Assembly (NCBI RefSeq): GCF_018785265.1
Contig: NZ_WQPK01000044.1
Location: forward strand, 3,999-60,531
Direction of reading: 5' to 3'
DNA length: 56,533 nt
Origin: Collinsella aerofaciens
GTDB lineage: Bacteria; Actinomycetota; Coriobacteriia; Coriobacteriales; Coriobacteriaceae
The position numbers were made by a program, and so were the translations under genes. A model generated the notes under the pieces. The model ran no database searches, was not told where the DNA came from, and saw only the letters and a list, made by a program, of their open reading frames with translations. Shown in pieces: positions 18,721 to 26,950 of the stretch; positions within the stretch are counted from its first letter, which is position 1; each line of letters starts with the position of its first letter.

Positions 18721-19257
18721 CTACTCCGTTTCGCCCGGTCGAGCGCCGCGGGCCAGGGCGTCCTGGTACTCCTTGACTGCCTTGATCCTCTGCATCGGCT
18801 TAAGGCGCTCGAACATGGTATTGCCGTGCAGGTGGTCGATCTCGTGCTGCAGGCACACGCAGAACAGATCGCCCGAGGCTTCGTAGCGAATCAGGTTGGC
18901 GTCCAAGTCGTACGCCTCGACGACGACATGGTCGGGACGCTCGATCTCGCAGCTAATGCCGGGGATGGACAGGCAGCCCTCGCTAAACGGCACCAGATGA
19001 TCGCTCTGCTCAACAATGACGGGATTGATAAGTACGTACGGGTCGTAGTCGTTCTTGTCGCTGTAGTCGCAGTCGATGGTGACGAGCTGAATGAGTTCGC
19101 CGATCTGCGGGGCAGCCAGGCCGCAACCGCCGTTCTCGAACATCATCTTCTTCATCTTCTCGGCAAGCGCCTCGATTGCCGGGGTGATCTCCTCGATGAC
19201 GGCGCACTCCTGGCGAAGACGAGGGTCGGGCGACAGTACGATTCCGTTGGCTTCCAT
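18721..19257 (-). CDS. def: Peptide deformylase
   Basis: Removes the formyl group from nascent proteins, a metal-dependent hydrolysis. All three family motifs are present: GCGLAAPQ (44-51), EGCLSIP (93-99) and HEIDH (138-142), giving the Cys-His-His metal site and catalytic Glu. Length is 178 residues. ATG 19257 is preferred over the ATG two codons upstream because AAAGG lies 6 bases before it and would touch the earlier codon. It follows priA by about 18 bases, and its substrate is made by the nearby fmt product. Confidence 0.95.
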   Translation of the reverse strand: MEANGIVLSPDPRLRQECAVIEEITPAIEALAEKMKKMMFENGGCGLAAPQIGELIQLVTIDCDYSDKNDYDPYVLINPVIVEQSDHLVPFSEGCLSIPGISCEIERPDHVVVEAYDLDANLIRYEASGDLFCVCLQHEIDHLHGNTMFERLKPMQRIKAVKEYQDALARGARPGETE

Positions 19258-19275
19258 GGCCATCCTTTCGGGTTG

Positions 19276-21729
19276 TTACATCAAATCATAGGCGTCGACG
19301 TCAACGCTCACGCTCACGCCGCGTACAGAGCCCACCTCTTTGAGGCAGGCGTCGATATCGTCAGAGACATGGTACCCCACGGGCGACTTCACAAGCAGAT
19401 GGAAGCGGTAACGGTCCTTGGCTCTCTCGATTACACACGAAGCCGGGCCCAGCACCTGGGGCACGGCACTCCCCGCCCGCAAAAAGTCGGGCGCGGCGGC
19501 ATGCCAGCGGCGCTTAAGAAGCTTTGCAATGCGCCCGATGTAGTCTTGCGCGTCGTCTCGGTTCGCCGACCACACCAAAATGTTGACCAGGCGAACAAAC
19601 GGCGGATACAGGGCGTCGCGGCGCTGGTCCAGGTCGTAGCCGGTAAAGATCGAGCGATTGTGCTCGGCGACGGCACGAATGACCGGATCCTCGGGCAGGT
19701 AGGTCTGAATGATAACCTCGCCGGGGCGATCGCCGCGACCGGCACGGCCCGCCACCTGTTCCAGCAGGTCGTAGGCGCGCTCCCCTGCGCGAAAGTCGGG
19801 CAGCTTGAGGGCGAAGTCGGCATTGACCACGCCCACGAGCGTGACCTCAGGAAAGTCGAGACCCTTTGCGATCATCTGGGTGCCCAGCAACACGGCGCAA
19901 TCGGCCGCATCGAACTGCTCGAGCAGCTTTTTGTGCGCATCCTTGCCGCGCGTGGAATCGGCATCCATGCGAATAATGGCGACATCCTCGGGAAGCATCT
20001 GGTGCAGTGCGTCCTCGATCTGCTGCGTGCCTAGACCCATTTTTGCCAGGTAGCGACTTCCACATTTGGGACAGCGGCTCGTGGGCGCGGGATACGGCTG
20101 CACGCGCCAGGACGATCCGCAGGTGTGACACTGCAGCGTGTGCGTGCGCTCGTGATACGTAAGCGCGGTGGAGCAGTGGTTGCAGGTGGGGACGCAGCCG
20201 CACTCGCGGCACATCAGGAATGGCGCAAAGCCACGGCGGTTGTGCAGCAGCACGGCCTTCTCGCGGCGCTCGACCACACGTTCCAGGCCTTCCATCAGCG
20301 GTTTTGAGAACATGGAGCGACTGCCGTGCGAGAACTCGCGGCGCAGGTCGGCAATGCGAACCGTGGGCAGCACGGCATGCCCCGGGCGCTCGGGCATCTC
20401 GACGCGCGTCCAGGTGGCACCGTTGTACGTGCCGCGGCGGCAGCGGTCGAGGGCCTCGGCAGAAGGCGTGGCGGAGCCCAACACGAGCGGGCAGCGGTAG
20501 CGGCGCGCCATCTCGGCCGCCACCTCGCGCGCGTGGTAGCGCGGGCTGGAACCCTGCTTGTAGCTGGTCTCGTGCTCCTCGTCGATGATGATGAGGCCCA
20601 AGTCGCTGAGCGGACAAAAGAGCGCCGAGCGGGCGCCCACGACCACGCGTGCGGCACCGCTGGCGACCATATCCCACTGGTCCAGGCGCTCGCCGGCCGA
20701 GAGGCGCGAATGGAACACGGCGACCGTCTCGCCAAAGCGAGAGCGGAAGCGGCCGACGGTCTGGGCCGTCAGCGATATCTCGGGCACGAGCACGCAGGCT
20801 GAGCGGCCAGCCGCGAGTACGCGTTCGATGGCGGAGAGGTAAACCTCGGTTTTGCCGGAGCCGGTGACGCCGTCGACCAGCACCACGTCGCCATGAGCGT
20901 CCAGACGGGCGCGCTCAATCTGCGCGAGTGCCTGTTGCTGGCCGTTGGTAAGGGAGACCGGCGCCTTGCCGCTTGCCGAGGACAGCGTGGTCTGCTCGCT
21001 GCATCCACGCCAGGCGCGGCGCTCCTCCACCACTACAACGCAACGTTTTTCGAGCGCTTTAATGGTCGCAGACATACTGTTGTAGAGCAGGTTGAGGTCG
21101 CGCGTCGTAACCGGGCCGCACTGGAGCGCCTCGATAAGCTGGCGCTGGCGAACGGCAGTCTTGGGCGGCGTGTAGTCGAAACCCTCGGGCGTGAGCATGA
21201 CCCAGCGGTTTTGAATAGGCTTGACGGTGGGACGCTCAACCGACCATGCGCCGTCATCGCCCTTGACCACGCGCGGGCTTCCACCCGGGGGCAAGAACAA
21301 ACGCAGGCACTCGGAAAGCGTTGCGACGTACTCGCGGCTCATCCAGCGCGCGATGCGGGCGGCCTCTGCGGTAAAGAGCGGCTTGCTGAGGATAGCCTCG
21401 ATGGCTTTAATGCGCACGGGGTCGAGGGCGTCGTTACCTTGCAGGTTGGCCAGCTCGGGCGCGATGTCGACAATGTAGCCTGCGGCGGCACGGGTGCCAA
21501 AGTGGACCAGGACCGTCGATCCGACCTGGGCGTCGTTGGCAAGGGACTCGGGAATGCCGTAAGCAAATGGTTCGGACAGCGCACGGGTGGGGATGTCAAG
21601 AACCACACTCGCGTAGGCGGCGATGGGCTCAGGCGCAGGCTCGGGCTTTGCCGGGGCAGCAGCGGATGCCGGTACCACCGTAGTCTCCTCAGGTTCCGGC
21701 GAACCAAACAGCGACAGTTGATCGGCCAT
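19276..21729 (-). CDS. priA: Primosomal protein N' (replication restart helicase)
   Basis: A DNA helicase that reloads the replisome at stalled forks. The 817-residue protein has an N-terminal DNA-binding domain and an SF2 helicase core with Walker A GVTGSGKT (287-294) and Walker B DEEH (383-386). A cluster of Cys pairs (CRECGCVPTCNHC and CPKCG) between the helicase motifs forms the zinc-binding insertion. A Pro/Ala-rich N-terminal stretch (about 12-38) is an extension. AGGAGG lies 10 bases before the ATG. It is probably co-transcribed with def. Confidence 0.95.
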   Translation of the reverse strand: MADQLSLFGSPEPEETTVVPASAAAPAKPEPAPEPIAAYASVVLDIPTRALSEPFAYGIPESLANDAQVGSTVLVHFGTRAAAGYIVDIAPELANLQGNDALDPVRIKAIEAILSKPLFTAEAARIARWMSREYVATLSECLRLFLPPGGSPRVVKGDDGAWSVERPTVKPIQNRWVMLTPEGFDYTPPKTAVRQRQLIEALQCGPVTTRDLNLLYNSMSATIKALEKRCVVVVEERRAWRGCSEQTTLSSASGKAPVSLTNGQQQALAQIERARLDAHGDVVLVDGVTGSGKTEVYLSAIERVLAAGRSACVLVPEISLTAQTVGRFRSRFGETVAVFHSRLSAGERLDQWDMVASGAARVVVGARSALFCPLSDLGLIIIDEEHETSYKQGSSPRYHAREVAAEMARRYRCPLVLGSATPSAEALDRCRRGTYNGATWTRVEMPERPGHAVLPTVRIADLRREFSHGSRSMFSKPLMEGLERVVERREKAVLLHNRRGFAPFLMCRECGCVPTCNHCSTALTYHERTHTLQCHTCGSSWRVQPYPAPTSRCPKCGSRYLAKMGLGTQQIEDALHQMLPEDVAIIRMDADSTRGKDAHKKLLEQFDAADCAVLLGTQMIAKGLDFPEVTLVGVVNADFALKLPDFRAGERAYDLLEQVAGRAGRGDRPGEVIIQTYLPEDPVIRAVAEHNRSIFTGYDLDQRRDALYPPFVRLVNILVWSANRDDAQDYIGRIAKLLKRRWHAAAPDFLRAGSAVPQVLGPASCVIERAKDRYRFHLLVKSPVGYHVSDDIDACLKEVGSVRGVSVSVDVDAYDLM

Positions 21730-21764
21730 AGCCCCAGCACCTCCTATCCCATACGTCTACAGAA

Positions 21765-21796
21765 ACAAGAGCCCCGCTCGGGGTGAACGGGGCTCG
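21765..21796 (-). terminator. Terminator of gltX
   Basis: An 8-bp GC stem (21769-21776 with 21788-21795). On the minus strand it is followed by TTGTTTCTG. It separates gltX from priA. Confidence 0.7.
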
Positions 21797-21818
21797 GATA
21801 CATACGTTTGCGCAGCGA

Positions 21819-23294
21819 TTACAGCGCCATCGTGCGGGCGCGGTCGATGCGCGCCAGGCAGTCGTCGCGGCCGATGAGCGCCATGGTCTCGCCCAGCGGA
21901 GGACTCACCATGTTGCCGCAGACGGCGACGCGCACGGCCTGGAACACCACGCGCTTCTTAAGGTCCATCTGCTCGGGCAGCGGCTCAAGCGCGGCGTCGA
22001 TGTTGGCAGCCGTCCACTCGTTCACACCCTCGAGCGCGGCCTTGGAGGCATCCAGAATGACACCCATGCCCTCCTTGGCCAGGCCCTTGTTGACGGATTT
22101 CTCGTCATACTCGAGCGTCTCGGCCGTGGCAAAGATGGGAGCGGCGACGGTCACGGCGTCGGCCGGCATCTTGGTGCGCGGCTTGACGATGGCGGCAAGC
22201 GCATCGATCCAATCCTCGCCGTACTCGACATTACCCTCGATGAGACCCGCCTCGTGCAGCTCGGGGACCATGATCTCGTCGGCAAACTGAGCATCGGACA
22301 TGCCGTTGATGTACTCGGCATTGACCCAATCGAGCTTCTTGGGGTCGAAGGTCGCCGGGTTCTTAGAGATGCGGTCGAGCGAGAACTTGCTGGCCAGGAC
22401 ATCGCGCGGGATGATCGTGGTCTCACCGTCGAGCGACCAGCCGAGCAGCGCCAGGTAGTTGACGAAGGCGTCGGACAGGTAGCCGGCGTCGCGGTACTCC
22501 TCCACCGAGGTGGCGCCGTGGCGCTTGGAGAGCTTCTTGCCGTCGGCACCCAAGATCATGGAGATGTGGGCGAACGTAGGCACGGGCGCGCCGAGGGCCT
22601 CGTAGACCATGACCTGACGCGGGGTGTTGGACAGGTGGTCGTCGCCGCGGATGACGTGGGTGATCTTCATCATGGCGTCGTCGACGACGGTCGCGAAGTT
22701 GTACGTGGGCGTGCCATCGGAGCGGAAGATGACAAAGTCGTCGAGCTCCTTGGCGTCGAAGGTCACCTCGCCGTGGACGGCGTCGTGGATGACGACGTCG
22801 CCGCGGTCCTCGGGCACCTTAATACGCAGGACGTAGGACTCGCCGGCCTCGATGCGGCGGCGGGCCTCCTCGGGATCAAGATCGCGGCAACGGCGCTGAT
22901 AGCCCTGGAAGGGGTCCTTGCGCTCCTGCGCGGCCTTGCGGTCGGCGTCGAGCTGCTCCTTGGTGCAGAAGCAGGGATAGGCCTTGCCCTCGTCCCAAAG
23001 CTTCTGGGCGGCCTGCTTGTACAGGTCCAGGCGCTCGGTCTGGGCGTAGGGGCCAAAGTCGCCGCCCACCTCGGGACCCTCGTCCCAGTCCAGGCCCAGC
23101 CAACGCATGGCGCGCAGGATAATCTGCGTGTTCTCGTCGGTGGAGCGGGTGGGGTCGGTGTCGTCGATGCGCAGGATGAACGTGCCGCCGTTTGCGCGGG
23201 CGAAAGCCCAGTTATAGATAGCGGTGCGGGCGCCGCCGATGTGCAGCTTGCCCGTCGGTGAGGGTGCAAAGCGGACGCGAACGTCTGATGCCAT
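21819..23294 (-). CDS. gltX: Glutamyl-tRNA synthetase
   Basis: Charges tRNA-Glu with glutamate. A class I synthetase of 491 residues, with the HIGH-type motif HIGG at 18-21 (segment SPTGKLHIGG) and KLSKR in GKKLSKRHGA. The Cys-containing zinc region (CFCTKEQL) and a C-terminal anticodon-binding domain follow. ATG 23294 was chosen because AGGAGA lies just upstream; in-frame codons further upstream have no ribosome-binding site. It is a single-gene unit ended by the terminator at 21765-21796. Confidence 0.96.
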   Translation of the reverse strand: MASDVRVRFAPSPTGKLHIGGARTAIYNWAFARANGGTFILRIDDTDPTRSTDENTQIILRAMRWLGLDWDEGPEVGGDFGPYAQTERLDLYKQAAQKLWDEGKAYPCFCTKEQLDADRKAAQERKDPFQGYQRRCRDLDPEEARRRIEAGESYVLRIKVPEDRGDVVIHDAVHGEVTFDAKELDDFVIFRSDGTPTYNFATVVDDAMMKITHVIRGDDHLSNTPRQVMVYEALGAPVPTFAHISMILGADGKKLSKRHGATSVEEYRDAGYLSDAFVNYLALLGWSLDGETTIIPRDVLASKFSLDRISKNPATFDPKKLDWVNAEYINGMSDAQFADEIMVPELHEAGLIEGNVEYGEDWIDALAAIVKPRTKMPADAVTVAAPIFATAETLEYDEKSVNKGLAKEGMGVILDASKAALEGVNEWTAANIDAALEPLPEQMDLKKRVVFQAVRVAVCGNMVSPPLGETMALIGRDDCLARIDRARTMAL

Positions 23295-23380
23295 GGAAAT
23301 CTCCTCGATTGCAGGATGGATGTCTAACCGCATCAGTATAAAGCATCAAAGCAACCTCCGCACAAAGGGCACCGACCCAA

Positions 23381-23460
23381 TCATTGGGGACAGACTTAAA
23401 TGACCAGTCGTTGGAGACGTTCTTAGTTTAAGGCTGGTCATTTAAGTCTGTCCCCAATGA
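23381..23460. repeat. Long palindromic element, family C
   Basis: Perfect 27-base arms (23381-23407 and 23434-23460) around a 26-base loop. The ends read TCATTGGGGACAGACTTAAA. It lies between divergent gltX and metK, 100 bases before metK. Confidence 0.8.
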
Positions 23461-23498
23461 GTAGGTGCGGAAAGGGTGTGAATGTTTGATTTACGCGT

Positions 23499-23570
23499 TA
23501 TGATGTGCCCTTGCATAGAGAGCCCGGCGGAATGGTAACGGTCGCGGGACACGTTTTTGAAAGGACAATC
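23499..23570 (+). promoter_or_regulatory. metK promoter -10 and structured leader
   Basis: TATGAT at 23499-23504 is a good -10 element; no clear -35 is seen. The short leader that follows can pair GTGCCC with GGGACAC and CCCG with CGGG, and ends in the ribosome-binding site TGAAAGGA. This resembles the small SAM-III/SAM-VI leader type in front of metK only loosely. Confidence 0.3.
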
Positions 23571-24851
23571 ATGTCAGAAGAACTTCGTTCCATCCCACCC
23601 CAACACGGGTCCTTTGTTTTTACGTCGGAGTCGGTGACCGAAGGTCATCCCGATAAGATCGCTGACCAGATCAGCGATGCCGTCCTCGACGCAATCCTCG
23701 CCAAAGAAATAGAGCTGCAGGAGCAGGGCTACATCGCCCCCAACGGCGTGCCCGCCAACGTGGAGAACGTCCGCTGCGCCTGCGAGACCCTCGTGACCAC
23801 CGGCACCGTTATCGTCGCCGGCGAGATTCGCACCCAGGCCTACGTCGACGTTCAGGAAATCGCCCGCGGCGTTATCCGCCGCATTGGCTACAACCGTGCC
23901 AAATTCGGTTTTGACTGCGATACCTGCGGCGTTATGAGCCTCATCCATGAGCAGTCACCCGATATCGCTCAGGGCGTTGACGAGTCCTTCGAGACCCAGA
24001 CCGGCGCTACCACCGACCCGATCGACCTGATCGGTGCCGGCGACCAGGGCATGATGTTCGGTTACGCCTCCAACGAGACCAAGACCCTCATGCCCATGCC
24101 TCACTACCTGGCAAGCCGCCTGGCCGAGCGCCTGGCTGCCGTGCGTCACGACGGTACCCTCGCCTATCTGCGTCCCGATGGCAAGACCCAGGTCACCGTG
24201 CGCTACAAGGACGGCAAGCCCGTCGAGGTCACGACCATCGTCATCTCCACGCAGCACGCCGCCGAGATCGAGGACATGGGCAAGATCAAGGCCGACCTAA
24301 TCGAGCACGTCATCACCCCGGTCATGGCCGCCGAGAACATGCCGTGGGACAACGCCGACATCTACGTGAACCCCACCGGTCGCTTTGTCGTGGGCGGACC
24401 TATGGGTGACACGGGACTGACTGGCCGTAAGATCATCGTCGACACCTACGGCGGCTATGGCCGTCACGGCGGCGGTGCCTTTAGCGGCAAGGACTGCACC
24501 AAGGTCGACCGCTCCGCCGCGTATGCCGCGCGCTGGGTAGCCAAGAACGTGGTCGCCGCCGGTCTGGCCGACCGCTGCGAAGTCGAGCTTGCCTACGCCA
24601 TCGGCGTTTCCAAGCCCCTCTCAATCATGGTCGACACCTTCGGCACCGCACATGTTGCCGAGGACAAGATCGTCGAGGCCGTAGAGAAGACCTTCGACCT
24701 GCGCCCGGGCGCAATCATCCGCGACCTAGACCTGCGCCGCCCCATCTACGAAAAGACGGCAGCCTACGGTCACTTCGGCCGAGAAGACGCCGACTTCACC
24801 TGGGAAAAAACCGACCGAGTCGAAGAACTCACGGCAGCCTGCGGCCTGTAA
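23571..24851 (+). CDS. metK: S-adenosylmethionine synthase
   Basis: Makes S-adenosylmethionine from methionine and ATP. It is full length at 426 residues. Signatures are [13 protein letters not shown] (25-37), [12 protein letters not shown] and the segment [14 protein letters not shown] with [15 protein letters not shown]. The product feeds the methyltransferases of the cobalamin pathway as well as RsmB. ATG 23571 follows GAAAGGA. A strong terminator follows. Confidence 0.97.
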   Translation: MSEELRSIPPQHGSFVFTSESVTEGHPDKIADQISDAVLDAILAKEIELQEQGYIAPNGVPANVENVRCACETLVTTGTVIVAGEIRTQAYVDVQEIARGVIRRIGYNRAKFGFDCDTCGVMSLIHEQSPDIAQGVDESFETQTGATTDPIDLIGAGDQGMMFGYASNETKTLMPMPHYLASRLAERLAAVRHDGTLAYLRPDGKTQVTVRYKDGKPVEVTTIVISTQHAAEIEDMGKIKADLIEHVITPVMAAENMPWDNADIYVNPTGRFVVGGPMGDTGLTGRKIIVDTYGGYGRHGGGAFSGKDCTKVDRSAAYAARWVAKNVVAAGLADRCEVELAYAIGVSKPLSIMVDTFGTAHVAEDKIVEAVEKTFDLRPGAIIRDLDLRRPIYEKTAAYGHFGREDADFTWEKTDRVEELTAACGL

Positions 24852-24890
24852 GCTTGCGAGAAAAGCTACAGCCAAATAACAACGCACCAA

Positions 24891-24926
24891 AAGAAGTACC
24901 GGCCCCAACCGGTACTTCTTTTTTAT
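24891..24926 (+). terminator. Terminator of metK
   Basis: A 12-bp perfect stem (24891-24902 with 24909-24920) and a 6-base loop, followed by TTTTATTT. Confidence 0.9.
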
Positions 24927-25018
24927 TTAAAGGTGGTGAAGATGAGCCTACCTGGGACATGGAATAAATCACAGGCCGATAAATTTTGCAGCAGAGCGAC
25001 TCCAACCATGTATCCTAA

Positions 25019-25139
25019 GTTCCGAGGGCTTTGGTATTTGGTCGATCGCGAGTTCCGCACGAGACGGAGGCCACTTAATGTGGCCTCCGTGCGAGCCAGG
25101 ACTGTAGAGCAGGCGACCAAATACCAAAGCCCTCGGAAC
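25019..25139. repeat. Long nested palindromic element, family D
   Basis: Perfect 26-base outer arms (25019-25044 and 25114-25139) and a second inner palindrome (25064-25074 with 25080-25090). The element is 121 bases long and lies 55 bases before the serine ammonia-lyase gene. It has no coding content. Confidence 0.8.
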
Positions 25140-25193
25140 GACGGGACAAGTATGCCCCGCCCCTCGGGACGACGGGATAGATAAGGAGCATCC

Positions 25194-26801
25194 ATGGCAG
25201 GCAAGCCGCAAACACTAGCTACGACCTCGGCATTCGAGATCTTGGGCCCCGTCATGGTCGGCCCCAGCTCATCACACACCGCCGGCGCCCTGCGCTGCGC
25301 CCAAGTTGCCGCCAGCCTGTTAGAAGGCCGCATCGCCAAAGTCACCTTTGGCCTATGGAACTCCTTCGCCCACACCTACCGCGGCCACGGCACTGACCGT
25401 GCGCTCGTCGCGGGCATCCTGGGCCTCGACACCGATGACGAGAACATCAAGCAGGCCTTCGACCTCGCTCGCGAGCAGGGCCTCGAATATCACTTTGACA
25501 TCAAGGGCGACGACGCCTCCATCCACCCCAACACCGTCGACATCGATATGGTCGACGACACGGGCGCCACGGCGCAGGTCCGCGGCGAGAGCCTGGGCGG
25601 CGGCAAGATGCGCATCAGCCGCATTAACGGCGTCGGCGTCGACATCTCGGGCATGTATTCCACGCTCTTCGTGGCGCACAAGGACGTTCCCGGCGTGCTC
25701 GCCGCGCTCACGAACCTGCTCGCCTACGCCCACGTGAACATCGCCTTCTGCCGCACCTACCGAACCGAAGTGGGCGGCCAGGCCTACTCCGTCTTTGAGA
25801 CCGACGGTGCGCCCGACGACACCGTCGTCCCCATGTTACGCAAGCTCGACAATGTCGATTACGCGACCTTTATCGAGCTCCCCGGTTCTGCCTCGTCGCT
25901 CTCCCCCGGCGTCTCGGCCAAGGAGATCTTCGACGACGGCGAGCAGCTGCTCGATGCGTGCGAGGAACTGGGGCTCAGCATCGGCGCCGTCATGGCCGTG
26001 CGTGAGGCGCGCCTGACCGGCGAAGCCCACGCCGTCGACGCCATGCGTCGCGTGCTCGACGTCATGCGGGAGGAGACCACGGCCCCCATCGCCAATCCGC
26101 AGCGATCGCTCGGCGGGCTTATCGGCGGCGAGGCCAAACTCGTCGATGCCACCGGCCGCAACGATTTGAGCACGAGCCTGATGGGCACCGTCCAGACCGA
26201 CGCCGTAGCCCGCGCCATGGCCGTGCTCGAGCGCTCGGCCACGATGGGCGTAATCGTCGCAGCTCCGACGGCAGGATCCGCGGGTGTTGTGCCCGGCTGC
26301 GTGCTGGCGCTCGCCGATCGCCTGCAGCTCGACGAGGAGCAGGTCATGGACGCGCTCTACTGCGCAGCCGCCATCGGCCTCAACCTCACCACAAGCGCCT
26401 GCGTTGCCGGCGCCGAGGGCGGCTGCCAAGCCGAGGTGGGAAGCGCCGCCGCCATGGCAGCCGCCGCACTGGTGCAGATGCTCGGCGGCACGCCCGAGCA
26501 GGCGCTCGACGCCAGTTCCATCGCGCTGAGCAACCTGCTGGGCCTGGTCTGCGATCCTGTAGGCGGCCTCGTGGAGGTGCCCTGCCAAAACCGTAACGCC
26601 ATCGGCGTGGCTGCGGCCTTTAGCTCGGCACAACTCGCCCTCGCCGGCATTAAGAGCCTGGTACCGTTTGACCAGATGGCACACGTCATGCTCTCGGTGG
26701 GCCACGCTTTACCGGCCACGCTGCGCGAGACGGCAAAGGGTGGCATCGCGCAGGCTCCGGCCGCACTTTCGGCCTGTGCAAAATGCGGTGTGTGCGGATA
26801 G
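25194..26801 (+). CDS. sdaA: L-serine ammonia-lyase (iron-sulfur, single chain)
   Basis: Converts L-serine to pyruvate and ammonia with a [4Fe-4S] cluster. The beta domain comes first (GPSSSHTAGA near 23-32), then an ACT-like segment (about 150-220), then the alpha domain with cluster cysteines in CVAGAEGGCQ and in the segment containing VCDPVGGLVEVPCQN. It is 535 residues in one chain. The C-terminus carries a cysteine-rich end, CAKCGVCG; in a studied single-chain enzyme a C-terminal Cys occupies the active site when substrate is absent. The ribosome-binding site AAGGAG supports ATG 25194. Confidence 0.93.
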   Translation: MAGKPQTLATTSAFEILGPVMVGPSSSHTAGALRCAQVAASLLEGRIAKVTFGLWNSFAHTYRGHGTDRALVAGILGLDTDDENIKQAFDLAREQGLEYHFDIKGDDASIHPNTVDIDMVDDTGATAQVRGESLGGGKMRISRINGVGVDISGMYSTLFVAHKDVPGVLAALTNLLAYAHVNIAFCRTYRTEVGGQAYSVFETDGAPDDTVVPMLRKLDNVDYATFIELPGSASSLSPGVSAKEIFDDGEQLLDACEELGLSIGAVMAVREARLTGEAHAVDAMRRVLDVMREETTAPIANPQRSLGGLIGGEAKLVDATGRNDLSTSLMGTVQTDAVARAMAVLERSATMGVIVAAPTAGSAGVVPGCVLALADRLQLDEEQVMDALYCAAAIGLNLTTSACVAGAEGGCQAEVGSAAAMAAAALVQMLGGTPEQALDASSIALSNLLGLVCDPVGGLVEVPCQNRNAIGVAAAFSSAQLALAGIKSLVPFDQMAHVMLSVGHALPATLRETAKGGIAQAPAALSACAKCGVCG

Positions 26802-26817
26802 CGGCAAAGAACGACTC

Positions 26818-26846
26818 AAAGGTGGGACAAATGTCCCACCTCTTTT
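26818..26846 (+). terminator. Terminator of serine ammonia-lyase
   Basis: A 10-bp perfect stem (26820-26829 with 26832-26841) followed by CTTTTG, beginning 18 bases after the stop codon. Confidence 0.8.
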
Positions 26847-26887
26847 GAATGCCACCGTTTCCGTACCACAAACAGCAGGGCAATCGC

Positions 26888-26893
26888 TATAAT
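26888..26893 (+). promoter_or_regulatory. -10 element of L,D-transpeptidase gene
   Basis: A perfect TATAAT about 55 bases before the start codon. No convincing -35 hexamer is found at the usual spacing. Confidence 0.4.
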
Positions 26894-26950
26894 GCAAGCC
26901 CAGTAAAAACACGATGAACCGCAAGGCGAAAATCGAAGGATATGCATACG

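Noticed and set aside
16003-25139. CRISPR array as an explanation of the palindromes
   Set aside because: The palindromes are single, differ in sequence and are not spaced as direct repeats with unique spacers; no cas genes are present.
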